From: an uncultured Oscillospiraceae bacterium
GTDB taxonomy: Bacteria > Bacillota > Clostridia > Oscillospirales > Acutalibacteraceae
DNA: 57,917 nucleotides
Reading direction: 5' to 3'
NCBI GenBank assembly: GCA_949283785.1
Contig: CASDTR010000024.1
Coordinates: forward strand, 1-57,917
The notes under the pieces were generated by a model. The model saw only the letters and a program-made list of their open reading frames with translations. It searched no databases and was not told the DNA's origin. The position numbers and the translations under genes were made by a program. Each line of letters starts with the position of its first letter. The first letter of the stretch is position 1. Positions 41,010-49,845 of the stretch are shown here, one piece after another.

Positions 41010-41102
41010 TTAATACTTAAAGTCCGTATGTACTGCGGTGTGTCCCACGGCCAAAGGCAAAAGCCAAGGAATTTGAATTCCGCAATTCAGTGCTTGACCC
41101 AT
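41010..41102 (-). CDS. Possible 30-residue leader peptide upstream of amt
   Basis: A short frame starting MGQALNCGIQIPWLLP and ending in TDFKY, with AAGGGGGG eight bases before its ATG, a far better ribosome site than chance would often give. It lies inside the amt leader, after the terminator-like hairpin. It contains two Gln codons and one Asn codon, too few to argue strongly for classical attenuation. Product and role are unknown; it could equally be a short regulatory uORF or an accident. Confidence 0.35.
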   Translation of the reverse strand: MGQALNCGIQIPWLLPLAVGHTAVHTDFKY

Positions 41103-41122
41103 TGAGGATTCCCCCCTTCGCC

Positions 41123-41266
41123 GATAAAATGAAAAAGGCAAAGACATCCTTCTTGCAATAGCGAAAGACGTCTTTGCCTTTTTGTGAATATGTTTTATTT
41201 GGTATGATAAAACATAAAGGCGTCTTTGAACATAGATGCTCAAAGACGCCTTTGCCTTTATGTTTT
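41123..41266 (-). promoter_or_regulatory. Structured amt leader with terminator-like hairpins
   Basis: In minus-strand order: hairpin 1 pairs AAAACATAAAGGC...GTCTTTGA with TCAAAGAC...GCCTTTATGTTTT (about 41266-41209, with a six-base AAAGGC bulge). A middle hairpin ATGTTTTAT/ATAAAACAT (about 41216-41191) shares the last bases of hairpin 1. Hairpin 2 pairs AAAAAGGCAAAGAC with GTCTTTGCCTTTTT (about 41184-41131), ending in a T run. The 5' arms of hairpins 1 and 2 are near-identical, so alternative pairing is possible. Confidence 0.65.
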
Positions 41267-41268
41267 GC

Positions 41269-41297
41269 ATTGTACATCTGCGAAATTTGTTTGTCAA
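41269..41297 (-). promoter_or_regulatory. Sigma-A type promoter of amt
   Basis: Minus strand TTGACA (41292-41297), a 17-bp spacer and TACAAT (41269-41274). The predicted start near 41262 places the hairpins at the very 5' end of the transcript. Confidence 0.75.
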
Positions 41298-41475
41298 CAC
41301 TTTAGAAATCGATTTTGCAAATTCCAGGTATATATGCATAAATCACTAACAATATTACTATTTTTTGTTTATTTTTACTTTTAGCCGCAAGGGATTATGA
41401 TTTTCGGCAATAAGCAAACATCTGGAAAGGTGATTATATATGAAGCGTACGTCTGTGCCTTTTTATTTTCACATG

Positions 41476-41504
41476 TTGCCCTTAACTTGCTGTTATGCTA
41501 TAAT
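41476..41504 (+). promoter_or_regulatory. Sigma-A type promoter of the ruvC operon
   Basis: TTGCCC (41476-41481), a 17-bp spacer and a perfect TATAAT (41499-41504) preceded by TG-C. It likely starts the long run ruvCAB-ecf-truA. Confidence 0.8.
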
Positions 41505-41542
41505 AAAACGAATATTAATGTTTTACGAAGGAGCAGACAGCG

Positions 41543-42046
41543 TTGAGAGTTTTGGGGATTGACCCGGGATACGCAATTGTAGGTTACGGGGTCATAGACT
41601 ATATAGGCAACAAATTCAGCGTAGTAGAATACGGCGCCGTTACAACGCAGGCGGGTCTTCCCTTTGACAGAAGGCTTGAAACCATTTACGACGATATTAC
41701 TGCTATAATGCTCCGAACTTCTCCTCAGGCGCTTTCAATGGAAAAGCTTTTCTATAATAACAACGCAAAAACCGTAATCGACGTAAGTCAGGCAAGGGGT
41801 GTTCTGATGCTTGCGGCAAGAAAAACCGGACTTGAGGTTTTCGAGTATACTCCTCTTCAGGTAAAGCAAAGCGTTGTGGGATACGGCAGGGCCGAAAAAA
41901 AGCAGGTCCAGGAAATGACACGGCGAATACTGGGTCTCGAATCAATTCCGAAGCCCGACGATACCGCCGACGCTCTGGCAATGGCTATATGCCATGCTCA
42001 TTGCAGCGGTTCCCTTATTGGCAGACTTAAAACAAGGGGGTACTGA
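41543..42046 (+). CDS. ruvC: Holliday junction endonuclease RuvC
   Basis: RuvC, 167 residues, cuts Holliday junctions held by RuvAB. The catalytic acids are visible: D7 (LGIDPGYAIVGYG), Glu in SMEKLFYNNNAKT, and the two Asp of KPDDTADALAMA. The substrate-binding SQARGV stretch is present. It starts with TTG at 41543, set by GAAGGAG nine bases upstream and by the family N-terminus. The ruvC-ruvA-ruvB order is the usual one. Confidence 0.96.
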   Translation: MRVLGIDPGYAIVGYGVIDYIGNKFSVVEYGAVTTQAGLPFDRRLETIYDDITAIMLRTSPQALSMEKLFYNNNAKTVIDVSQARGVLMLAARKTGLEVFEYTPLQVKQSVVGYGRAEKKQVQEMTRRILGLESIPKPDDTADALAMAICHAHCSGSLIGRLKTRGY

Positions 42047-42048
42047 TT

Positions 42049-42654
42049 TTGTTCTATTCTCTTACGGGAAATATAATTTACTCGGATTTAAATTCGGTTG
42101 CCGTAGAGTGTTCGGGCGTAGGCTTTAAGTGCTTTACTACCATGAACACTCTGAGGAAAATCGGAGGCAGCGGCAGCAAAGTTACCCTCTATACTCATCT
42201 TAACGTCCGCGAGGACGCACTCGACCTTTTCGGATTTGCCGATACATATGAGCTTGATTTTTTCAAGCTCCTTATTTCAGTATCAGGTGTCGGTCCTAAG
42301 GCTGCTCTTGCCATTCTTTCAGAACTTGATCCGGACAAGCTTGCTCTGTGCATAGCCTCAGGTGACAGCAAAGCCATAACAAAAGCACAGGGAGTGGGAC
42401 CGAAGCTTGCTCAAAGAGTAGTTTTGGAGCTTAAAGATAAAGTTAAAGGTATCGCGCATGAGGACGCAGAAGGTTATGACCTTGCGGCTGCTGAGGCTGC
42501 GGCAAGCTCTGCGGCGGGTTCTGAGGCAGTGAGCGCTCTCATGGTGCTCGGATATACACAAAGCGAAGCTGCGACAGCTGTCGGAAAGCTCGATCAGTCG
42601 CTGTCGGTGGAAGAAATGATAAAGCAGGCGCTCAGGTCGCTTGCCGGAAGGTGA
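42049..42654 (+). CDS. ruvA: Holliday junction branch migration protein RuvA
   Basis: RuvA, 201 residues, the junction-binding tetramer that loads RuvB. It has the N-terminal OB fold with GVGF, the helix-hairpin-helix pair (LISVSGVGPKAALAIL and AQGVGPKLAQRVVLEL), and a C-terminal helical domain (SEAVSALMVLGYTQSEA) that contacts RuvB. The start is TTG 42049 with AAGGGGG upstream. Confidence 0.96.
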   Translation: MFYSLTGNIIYSDLNSVAVECSGVGFKCFTTMNTLRKIGGSGSKVTLYTHLNVREDALDLFGFADTYELDFFKLLISVSGVGPKAALAILSELDPDKLALCIASGDSKAITKAQGVGPKLAQRVVLELKDKVKGIAHEDAEGYDLAAAEAAASSAAGSEAVSALMVLGYTQSEAATAVGKLDQSLSVEEMIKQALRSLAGR

Positions 42655-42659
42655 TTTAA

Positions 42660-43685
42660 ATGGAAACAGATTTTGAAAACAGAATAGTCGCTCCCGAATT
42701 TCTCTCCGCCGATTCGGATATAGAAATTTCGCTGCGTCCGAAAACGCTGGATGAATATATCGGACAGGAAAAGGCGAAGGAAAATTTAAGGGTTTATATT
42801 GAAGCGGCGCGTAAAAGGGGAGATACTCTTGACCATGTGCTCCTCTACGGCCCGCCCGGCCTCGGAAAAACCACTCTTGCGGGTATTATAGCCAATGAGA
42901 TGGGAGTAAATATCAGAATAACATCGGGTCCTGCCATTGAAAAGCCGGGAGATCTTGCGGCTCTTCTCTCAAACCTTGATGAAGGCGATGTGCTTTTTAT
43001 TGATGAAATCCACCGTCTTTCAAAAAGCGTTGAAGAGGTGCTGTATCCTGCAATGGAGGATAACAGCCTTGATATAATCATAGGCAAAGGCCCGTCGGCA
43101 AGATCAATAAGAATTGATTTGCCCCACTTTACCCTTGTAGGCGCTACCACAAGAGCAGGTCAGCTTACAGCGCCTTTGCGCGACAGGTTCGGAGTCATTC
43201 TGCGGCTGGAACTTTACACTCCCGAACAGCTCGGACAAATCGTTCACAGAAGTGCGGGAATCCTCGGAATAGAAATTGATGAAGAGGGAGCGGTCCAGAT
43301 AGCGTCACGTTCTCGAGGAACTCCGAGAATCGCTAACCGACTTCTTAAAAGGGCAAGGGATTTTGCCCAGGTTGTAGGCAACGGTGTTATTACAAACGAA
43401 AGCGCCTGTATTGCCCTTAACAGAATGGAAATTGATGAGCTGGGTCTCGACTCCATCGACAGACGTCTTTTGACGACAATGATCAAGAATTATAACGGAG
43501 GCCCCGTCGGCCTTGAAACCATTGCCGCTGCTATCGGCGAAGAGGCTATTACCATTGAGGACGTCTATGAGCCGTATCTTATGCAGATAGGTTTTTTGAG
43601 CAGAACTCCCCGCGGCAGAATGGTGACTCCTGCTGGATATGCGCATCTCGGCATGGAATCCGACGGTCAGCAGCGGCTTATATGA
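42660..43685 (+). CDS. ruvB: Holliday junction branch migration ATPase RuvB
   Basis: RuvB, 341 residues, the AAA+ motor for branch migration. It has [12 protein letters not shown], Walker [10 protein letters not shown], Walker B FIDEIHR, sensor 1 GATTRAG, the arginine finger region LRDRFG, and a winged-helix C-terminus ([21 protein letters not shown]). It begins five bases after ruvA. Confidence 0.97.
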   Translation: METDFENRIVAPEFLSADSDIEISLRPKTLDEYIGQEKAKENLRVYIEAARKRGDTLDHVLLYGPPGLGKTTLAGIIANEMGVNIRITSGPAIEKPGDLAALLSNLDEGDVLFIDEIHRLSKSVEEVLYPAMEDNSLDIIIGKGPSARSIRIDLPHFTLVGATTRAGQLTAPLRDRFGVILRLELYTPEQLGQIVHRSAGILGIEIDEEGAVQIASRSRGTPRIANRLLKRARDFAQVVGNGVITNESACIALNRMEIDELGLDSIDRRLLTTMIKNYNGGPVGLETIAAAIGEEAITIEDVYEPYLMQIGFLSRTPRGRMVTPAGYAHLGMESDGQQRLI

Positions 43686-43709
43686 ATTTTATCGAAGGGA
43701 ATTTGAAAA

Positions 43710-44573
43710 ATGCGAGCTTCACTCCAGTGGAAGGATTATGAACTTATAGATTGCTCCTGCGGAGAACGTCTTGAAAGATGGGGACAGCATATTCTCATCC
43801 GTCCCGACCCGCAGGTCATATGGAAAACTCCTAAGAAAAATCCTCTTTGGAAAAACGCCGATGCGCGTTATATTCGCTCCAATACAGGCGGCGGAAGGTG
43901 GGAGGTTTATAAAAAGCTTCCCGACCGCTGGGAAATAAGCTACAGAGATTTATCTTTTAATATAAAGACCATGGGCTTTAAGCATACCGGCCTTTTCCCC
44001 GAACAGGCGGTAAACTGGGATCTTATAAGAGAGATCATCAGAGACGCAGGAAGGCAGGTAAAGGTTTTGAACCTTTTTGCATATACGGGCGGGGCTACCG
44101 TAGCTGCTCTTGCCGAAAACGCTCAGACCGTACATGTGGACGCCTCAAAAGGAATGGTTTCGTGGGCCAAGGAAAACGCGGTCTCTTCGTCTCTTTCAGA
44201 CCGAAGCGTAAGGTGGCTTGTGGATGACTGCATCAAGTTTGTGCAGAGGGAAATAAGAAGAGGCAACAAATACGACATAATAATCATGGATCCGCCTTCA
44301 TACGGAAGGGGCCCCGGCGGAGAGGTGTGGAAGCTCGAGGATTCAGTATACGAATTTGTGGAGCTTTGCTCTCAGGTGGTTTCGGACAACGCTCTCGCGC
44401 TGTTTTTAAATTCCTACACTACAGGCCTTTCCTCAGCAGTAATGGAGTATATTTTGTCAGCTGTGATGTGTCCTAAGTTCGGAGGGAATGTGAGCGGAGA
44501 TGAAATAGGCCTTAAAGCCACATCTTCGGGGCTTATCCTTCCCTGCGGTGCCACCGCAATTTGGAGAAAGTGA
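43710..44573 (+). CDS. Class I SAM-dependent methyltransferase (RlmI/RlmK-like)
   Basis: A 287-residue methyltransferase resembling the catalytic domain of 23S rRNA cytosine methyltransferases. The SAM loop is LNLFAYTGGATVAAL near residue 115; HVDASKGMVSWAKENA is the acidic strand-2 end, and IIMDPPSYGRG is the catalytic motif 4 for base methylation. The PUA domain of RlmI is absent. The target (rRNA position or other RNA) is not determined. It follows ruvB by 24 bp in the same operon and overlaps or abuts ecfA1. Confidence 0.85.
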   Translation: MRASLQWKDYELIDCSCGERLERWGQHILIRPDPQVIWKTPKKNPLWKNADARYIRSNTGGGRWEVYKKLPDRWEISYRDLSFNIKTMGFKHTGLFPEQAVNWDLIREIIRDAGRQVKVLNLFAYTGGATVAALAENAQTVHVDASKGMVSWAKENAVSSSLSDRSVRWLVDDCIKFVQREIRRGNKYDIIIMDPPSYGRGPGGEVWKLEDSVYEFVELCSQVVSDNALALFLNSYTTGLSSAVMEYILSAVMCPKFGGNVSGDEIGLKATSSGLILPCGATAIWRK

Positions 44574-44586
44574 GAGACAGTGTCAG

Positions 44587-45441
44587 ATGAAAAATCCTAT
44601 TATCCGATTTCAGAATGTAAGCTTCAGATATGACAGTGAAGAAGAGGGAGTGGAGCTTCCCTTAGTTGCTCAGAATCTGAATCTTGATATTTACGAGGGA
44701 GAGTTTGTGGCTGTCCTCGGCCATAACGGGTCAGGAAAATCCACTTTGGCAAAGCTCACCAATGCTATTTTGCTTCCCAGCTCAGGCAAGGTTTTAGTTG
44801 ACGGCATGGATACAAGCGACGATGACCTGAAAATCAAAATCAGACAAACCGTTGGAATGGTTTTCCAGAATCCCGATAACCAGATCGTTGCCACAATAGT
44901 CGAAGAGGACGTGGCCTTCGGTCCCGAAAATCTCGGCGTAGAGCCTGAAGAAATACGCCGAAGAGTAGATGAATCCCTCAAAGCCGTGGGTATGTATGAA
45001 TTCAGGAAAAGAGAGCCTCACAGGCTTTCTGGAGGCCAAAAACAGCGTGTTGCCATTGCGGGTATAATCGCCATGATGCCGAGATGCATAGTTCTTGACG
45101 AGCCCACCGCGATGCTTGACCCGAGGGGCAGACAGGAAGTGATGTCCACAATGCTCAAGCTAAACCGTGAAATGGGGATGACCGTTGTATTCATAACTCA
45201 CTTTATGGATGAGGCCGTAAAGGCTGATAGGGTGGTTGTTATGGATGACGCCGAGATCATAATGGACGGAAAGCCGAAAGAGGTTTTCAAACAGGTGGAA
45301 AAGCTCGAAAAAATAGGTCTTGACGTTCCGCAGCCTACAAAGCTGGCTCAGCTTTGTAGGCGAGAAGGCTATGATTTGCCTGACGACATTCTGGATGTAT
45401 ACGAATGCATTGAGAAACTTACTGCCTTTTTGGAGGAATAG
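44587..45441 (+). CDS. ecfA1: ECF transporter ATPase subunit EcfA1
   Basis: First ATPase of the energy-coupling factor module for vitamin and metal uptake, 284 residues. It has Walker A GHNGSGKST, Q-loop VFQNPDNQIVATIVEEDVAFGPEN (in part), the signature LSGGQKQRVAIAG, Walker B CIVLDEPTAMLDP, and the switch His. ATG 44587 fits the family N-terminus (KNPIIRFQNVSFRYD), though the ribosome site is weak; coupling to the methyltransferase stop 11 bp upstream may compensate. No S-component gene is adjacent, so this is the shared module. Confidence 0.93.
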   Translation: MKNPIIRFQNVSFRYDSEEEGVELPLVAQNLNLDIYEGEFVAVLGHNGSGKSTLAKLTNAILLPSSGKVLVDGMDTSDDDLKIKIRQTVGMVFQNPDNQIVATIVEEDVAFGPENLGVEPEEIRRRVDESLKAVGMYEFRKREPHRLSGGQKQRVAIAGIIAMMPRCIVLDEPTAMLDPRGRQEVMSTMLKLNREMGMTVVFITHFMDEAVKADRVVVMDDAEIIMDGKPKEVFKQVEKLEKIGLDVPQPTKLAQLCRREGYDLPDDILDVYECIEKLTAFLEE

Positions 45442-45443
45442 CA

Positions 45444-46307
45444 TTGTCTGTAATCAAAACGGAAAATTTGACGCACATTTATAACAGGGGAACCCCTTTT
45501 CAAATGGCGGCAATAGAAAATGTAAATATAGAAATAGAAAAAGGCGAGCTTGTAGGAATTATCGGACACACAGGTTCGGGAAAATCTACCCTTATCCAGC
45601 ACCTTAACGGCCTTTTAAAGCCTGAAAGCGGAAGGATATATTTAGACGGTGAAGACATCTGGGCTGACAAGTCCAAAATCAGAAACGTAAGGTTTAAAGT
45701 CGGTCTTTGCTTTCAGTATCCCGAATATCAGCTTTTTGAGGAGACTGTTTATAAAGATATCGCATTCGGGCCCTCAAATATGGGACTGAGCGAAGATGAA
45801 ATCGACAAAAGAGTAAGAGAAGCTGCTTTATTTGTAGGTTTAAAAGAAGAATATCTTGACAAATCACCCTTTGACCTTTCGGGAGGAGAAAAGCGCAGAG
45901 CCGCCATTGCGGGAGTGATGGCAATGAGGCCCGAGGTTCTCATTATGGACGAGCCCACGGCGGGCCTTGACCCAAAGGGCAGGGATCGCATTCTTTCAAT
46001 GCTGAGGGAATACAGAGAAGAGACCGAAAGCACGGTCCTGCTTGTTTCCCACAGCATGGAGGACGTTGCAAAGCTCGCTACTAAGGTGCTTGTCATGAAC
46101 AACTCACACGCAGTTATGTACGGAGATGTGGCTGAGATATATTCAAAAGGCGATGAGCTTTCAAAAATGGGTCTCAACGTTCCTCAGATAACCAGGGTCT
46201 TCATGGGCCTGAGAGCCAGAGGCTTTGATGTAAGCGAGGGAATATACACGGTTGAGCAAGGATTAAAGGAAATCATTAGACTTAAAAAGGAGAGTGGCGG
46301 AAAGTGA
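45444..46307 (+). CDS. ecfA2: ECF transporter ATPase subunit EcfA2
   Basis: Second ATPase of the ECF module, 287 residues. It has Walker A GHTGSGKST, QYPEYQLFEETVYKDIAFGP in part (Q-loop), signature LSGGEKRRAAIAG, Walker B VLIMDEPTAGLDP and HSMED. Family-specific N-terminal LTHIYNRGTPFQMAAIENV. The start is TTG 45444 with TGGAGG upstream. It pairs with EcfA1 and EcfT. Confidence 0.95.
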   Translation: MSVIKTENLTHIYNRGTPFQMAAIENVNIEIEKGELVGIIGHTGSGKSTLIQHLNGLLKPESGRIYLDGEDIWADKSKIRNVRFKVGLCFQYPEYQLFEETVYKDIAFGPSNMGLSEDEIDKRVREAALFVGLKEEYLDKSPFDLSGGEKRRAAIAGVMAMRPEVLIMDEPTAGLDPKGRDRILSMLREYREETESTVLLVSHSMEDVAKLATKVLVMNNSHAVMYGDVAEIYSKGDELSKMGLNVPQITRVFMGLRARGFDVSEGIYTVEQGLKEIIRLKKESGGK

Positions 46308-47119
46308 TTAAAGATATTACGATTGGACAGTATTTTCCCGCTGACTCTTTTCTGCACCGTCTCGATCCGAGGACAAAACTTGTAATGACCTTTGTGTTCA
46401 TAGTAACGGTATTTGTTTCAAAAAACTTCTTTAATCTGGGCTTGGTATGCCTTGTGGTCGTCGCTGCCGTAGCGGTTTCAAAAGTGCCTGCAAAGATCAT
46501 TTTTAAAAGTCTCAAGGCGATTACCGCTCTTGTTATTTTTACGGCTGCAATAAATATTTTCTTTGTCGAAACAGGCAATACACTTATAAAGTACGGATTT
46601 ATTCACATCACAGACGGCGGCGTATATACTGCGATTTTTGTTGCTATCAGAATTATCTGTCTCATTATAAGCAGCTCACTTTTGACATATACGACCACTC
46701 CCACAATGCTTACCGACGCAATCGAATGGAGTATGAAGCCCCTTAAATTTGTTAAAATTAACTCTCATTATATTGCCATGATAATGACGATTGCCCTCAG
46801 GTTTATTCCCACCCTTATTGATGAAATCGACAGAATTATGAGCGCTCAAAAGGCGAGGGGTGCCGATATGGAGACGGGAAACTTTCTCCAGCGCATCAAA
46901 GCCATGATACCTATTTTTGTCCCTCTGCTTGTTTCTTCATTCCGCAGGGCCTATGAGCTTGCCTTTGCCATGGAATGCAGATGCTACAGCGGCGGTGAGG
47001 GCAGAACAAGAATGAAGCAGATGAAATTTAAAGGCAGGGATTTTGCCGCAGGCTTTGCAGTTGCGGCGATACTTGCCGGTGTTATCGCTTTAAATGTTTT
47101 TGTAGCTCCGGTGATGTAA
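46304..47119 (+). CDS. ecfT: ECF transporter transmembrane subunit EcfT
   Basis: The membrane scaffold of the ECF module, 271 residues, with about five or six hydrophobic segments. It has the HRLDPRTKL N-terminal signature, and the two coupling motifs that dock on the ATPases are visible as AQKARGADMETG and the later AFAMECRCYSGG, each with the Ala-Arg-Gly or Cys-Arg pattern typical of EcfT. The start is GTG 46304, overlapping the ecfA2 stop by 4 bp. Confidence 0.95.
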   Translation: MIKDITIGQYFPADSFLHRLDPRTKLVMTFVFIVTVFVSKNFFNLGLVCLVVVAAVAVSKVPAKIIFKSLKAITALVIFTAAINIFFVETGNTLIKYGFIHITDGGVYTAIFVAIRIICLIISSSLLTYTTTPTMLTDAIEWSMKPLKFVKINSHYIAMIMTIALRFIPTLIDEIDRIMSAQKARGADMETGNFLQRIKAMIPIFVPLLVSSFRRAYELAFAMECRCYSGGEGRTRMKQMKFKGRDFAAGFAVAAILAGVIALNVFVAPVM

Positions 47120-47120
47120 A

Positions 47121-47873
47121 ATGAGAAACATATTGCTTTCTTTATCGTTCGACGGCACTAATTACTGCGGGTGGCAGATACAGCCAAACGGAGACACTGT
47201 TCAGCAGCGCATTCAGGACGCCTGTTCGCTTATTACGGGAGAAAACGTTACTGTTACGGGGTGCAGCAGGACCGATTCAGGCGTTCATGCAAATAATTTT
47301 TGCTGTACGTTCAGAACGGTGAAGGAGATGTCCTGTGAAAAAATGATATATGCCCTTAACGGTAATCTGCCTGATGATATAGCGATAAAGTCGTGCAGAG
47401 AAGTTCCCGAAAGCTTTCATCCGAGATATGACTGCACAAAAAAGGAATACATTTACAGGATATGGAACTCACGGATAAAAAATCCCTTTGAGTATACACA
47501 TTCTTTGCAGTACAAAAGACAGCTGGATGCCGAATTGCTCAATGAAGCGGCGAAAAAATTTATCGGTACCCATGATTTTAAAGGCTTTTGCTCAGCAGGA
47601 AGCAGCGTACAGTCAACAGTTAGAACGATATATGACGCATCGGTTACAAGATACGGTGATATGGTTGTGTTTACCGTATGCGGAAACGGTTTTCTTTATA
47701 ATATGGTGCGAATTATGGTCGGAACTCTGCTGATGATTGCGGAAGGCAAAACAGATAAAAATGATTTTGAGGAAATAATTTTGTCCGGAGACAGAGAAAA
47801 AGCCGGGATAACAGTACCGGCTAAGGGATTGTTTTTGAATAAGGTTTATTACGGAGGTGAATTCTTTGGCTGA
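47121..47873 (+). CDS. truA: tRNA pseudouridine synthase A (TruA)
   Basis: TruA, 250 residues, makes pseudouridine at positions 38-40 of the tRNA anticodon stem. The catalytic D52 lies in GCSRTDSGVHA. Also visible are LSFDGTNYCGWQIQPN, PRYDCTKKEYIYRI and GNGFLYNMVRIMVGTL. The order ecfA1-ecfA2-ecfT-truA is widely conserved in Firmicutes; the ribosomal protein genes that often flank it are absent here. Confidence 0.96.
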   Translation: MRNILLSLSFDGTNYCGWQIQPNGDTVQQRIQDACSLITGENVTVTGCSRTDSGVHANNFCCTFRTVKEMSCEKMIYALNGNLPDDIAIKSCREVPESFHPRYDCTKKEYIYRIWNSRIKNPFEYTHSLQYKRQLDAELLNEAAKKFIGTHDFKGFCSAGSSVQSTVRTIYDASVTRYGDMVVFTVCGNGFLYNMVRIMVGTLLMIAEGKTDKNDFEEIILSGDREKAGITVPAKGLFLNKVYYGGEFFG

Positions 47874-49041
47874 AAAATCAAAAAAGAGGGAAAAAAGCGG
47901 AAGAAAGAATTGGCTAAAGCCGTTTCTCATTATTCTCGTCATATTGATGCTTGCTATCCTTGCTGTCAATACATTTACAGGAACAACGATTTCCGGAATA
48001 AGCGGAACTTTTTCGGGATATATAGAAAAGCTCGGAAGCTCAGACGGATACCCCTATGATATTGTGTCTGAAAACACCGAAAACGTATATCCGTCGGATT
48101 CGAACATAATATTGCTTACTGATGTTTACGCAAGAATTTTATCTCCCGGTGCAAAACTGAAACTTAACGTGCAACACAATTATTCAGCACCGGTCATAGA
48201 TGCGAACGGTGCGCGGTTTATTATTTATGATCGCGACAGTAAAAATTACAGAGTTGTTAACGGCAAAACAGTATCGGATGAAATGGAAGCTGAGGGGAAT
48301 ATACTCACCTGCGATATGGCTTCAAACGGCAGTTTTTGCGTGGCGTCAAGGTCACTGCAGACGGCCAGCACATTTACCGTTTATGACAGAAAATTTAACG
48401 AAGTGTTCAAATGGAATTCATCTTCCGATCATATTATTGACGTTGCCCTTACTGATAACGGAAAAAATGTAGCCGTCGCTGCATTGGGAGCTGAAAACGG
48501 TGAAGTTTATTCGAAAGTATTGATTTTTGATGTAAAATCCTCTGAATCACTGGCAGAATTTAAGTTCAGTTCAACTGCGGTTGCAGATTTGCATTTCACT
48601 TCCAAAGGTTATCTTTATATCGTTGGCGATAATATGTTTACAATAATTGATAAGGACAGAAAGGAAATCAAGAGTCAGGAGACCTTTGAAAACGGAGCTT
48701 TGAAATTTGTTTCGGTGGGAGAAAACGGCGAGACAGCCGTAATGTTTTCAAAATATGGAAGCGATAACACAGGAACGATTAAATATTATTCCTATAAGGG
48801 AGAAGTAACTTTTTCATTTGACAGCAAGTCGTCTGTATATGCATTAGCGGCAGGAAAAAATAAATTTGCCGTTTACTACGGTGACGAAACGGTCATCTAC
48901 AACAATAAAGGGGAAGAAAAGGGAAAGATTAAATGTACGGCCGATTATGATAAGATTTTCTTTGCGGGTTCTGAGCTTTACTTGTGCCGTACTGGAAGAA
49001 TTGATACTTTTTCTTCTCTGGAAGATTCATCGGACAGTTGA
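47866..49041 (+). CDS. DUF5711-family membrane-anchored beta-propeller-like protein
   Basis: A 391-residue protein with a basic N-terminus, one membrane helix (~20-40: PFLIILVILMLAILAVNTF) and a large outward domain made of repeated beta-strand units (YDRDSKNYRVVNG, YDRKFNEVFKWNSSS, IDKDRKEIKSQETF), consistent with a beta-propeller. I recognise it as DUF5711, a Clostridia family of unknown function. TTG 47866 is used (GGAGG nine bases upstream); it overlaps truA by 8 bp. Confidence 0.75.
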   Translation: MAEKSKKREKSGRKNWLKPFLIILVILMLAILAVNTFTGTTISGISGTFSGYIEKLGSSDGYPYDIVSENTENVYPSDSNIILLTDVYARILSPGAKLKLNVQHNYSAPVIDANGARFIIYDRDSKNYRVVNGKTVSDEMEAEGNILTCDMASNGSFCVASRSLQTASTFTVYDRKFNEVFKWNSSSDHIIDVALTDNGKNVAVAALGAENGEVYSKVLIFDVKSSESLAEFKFSSTAVADLHFTSKGYLYIVGDNMFTIIDKDRKEIKSQETFENGALKFVSVGENGETAVMFSKYGSDNTGTIKYYSYKGEVTFSFDSKSSVYALAAGKNKFAVYYGDETVIYNNKGEEKGKIKCTADYDKIFFAGSELYLCRTGRIDTFSSLEDSSDS

Positions 49042-49066
49042 GTATTGTACGCATGTGTGATACAAT
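49038..49066 (+). promoter_or_regulatory. Sigma-A type promoter of cvpA-pgsA
   Basis: TTGAGT (49038-49043, over the upstream stop codon), a 17-bp spacer and TACAAT (49061-49066) preceded by TG. Confidence 0.6.
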
Positions 49067-49099
49067 AAATGACAATTGATAATTTAGTGAGGTGTATTG

Positions 49100-49831
49100 A
49101 TGGTAAATACAGTTTCTTACGGTTGGATTTTAGATATATTTTTTCTTGCATTTGCGGTTTTAACAATAATTATTGCAAGAAAAAAAGGTTTTGTCCTGTC
49201 GCTTCTGGATTTTGCCGCTTTCTTTCTTGCAGTTTTTCTTGCAATTCCTGTCAGTGGCTGGCTTGCTCAGGGAATATATGATACTTTTATTTCTCAGAGC
49301 ATTCTTACCGCTCTTGAAGCACAGCTTCCTTCTTCCGCAACAGGCACAGAAATCGCTGCTCAAGTAAATAACGTTCTTGCGAGTTTTCCGGAATTTGTTA
49401 CAAATTACGCCTCTTCGATAGGCATAGATATTTCTGAGATTTCAAGGCAGGTTTCAGCAGCAGGAGCATCTTCAGGTACGCTTGCTCAAACTGTTGAGGC
49501 AAATATAGTCGCTCCCATCGTTACTGCGGTATGTAAGGCTATAATATTTGTAATTCTTCTTATAGTATTTGCTATCCTTTTGAAAATCGTCGCCAGACTT
49601 ATAAATCAGTTTTTCAAACTTCCGGTTCTTAAAACCCTTAACGGAACTTTAGGTGCAGTGCTTGGTGCAGTAAAGGCGGTGGTCGGAATTGTAATTTTAT
49701 GTGCAGTTATCGGTCTTGTAGGCGATCTTGCGGCAGAAAGCGCTCCCGTGATTAAGAATTCTGTCAATGACTCTGTTGTTGCTGAATTCGTGAACAATCA
49801 TAATCCTATAACAGAATATTTATCCAAATAA
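49100..49831 (+). CDS. CvpA-family membrane protein
   Basis: A 243-residue protein with an N-terminal CvpA pattern (WILDIFFLAFAVLTIIIARKKGFVLSLLDF in part) and four membrane helices, two before and two after a soluble insert (~65-130) rich in Ala and Ser. CvpA-like proteins are linked to colicin V export in E. coli and to envelope homeostasis; the role in Firmicutes is unclear. ATG 49100 has GAGGTG upstream; TTG 49097 is an alternative. Confidence 0.8.
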   Translation: MVNTVSYGWILDIFFLAFAVLTIIIARKKGFVLSLLDFAAFFLAVFLAIPVSGWLAQGIYDTFISQSILTALEAQLPSSATGTEIAAQVNNVLASFPEFVTNYASSIGIDISEISRQVSAAGASSGTLAQTVEANIVAPIVTAVCKAIIFVILLIVFAILLKIVARLINQFFKLPVLKTLNGTLGAVLGAVKAVVGIVILCAVIGLVGDLAAESAPVIKNSVNDSVVAEFVNNHNPITEYLSK

Positions 49832-49845
49832 ATGAGGTGTTGTAA

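Larger units (their letters stand above)
40850..41542. other. Long intergenic region holding the amt leader (minus) and ruvC promoter (plus)
   Basis: The region contains, on the minus strand, a promoter (41269-41297), two to three hairpins (41123-41266) and a 30-codon reading frame (41010-41102), giving amt a leader of about 410 nt. Between 40850 and 41009 I see nothing further recognisable. Between 41300 and 41475 I see no feature except AT-rich sequence. Confidence 0.6.

Noticed and set aside
44548-44586. Longer EcfA1 start at GTG 44548
   Set aside because: It would overlap the methyltransferase end and add residues that do not fit the family N-terminus; ATG 44587 fits, though its ribosome site is weak.
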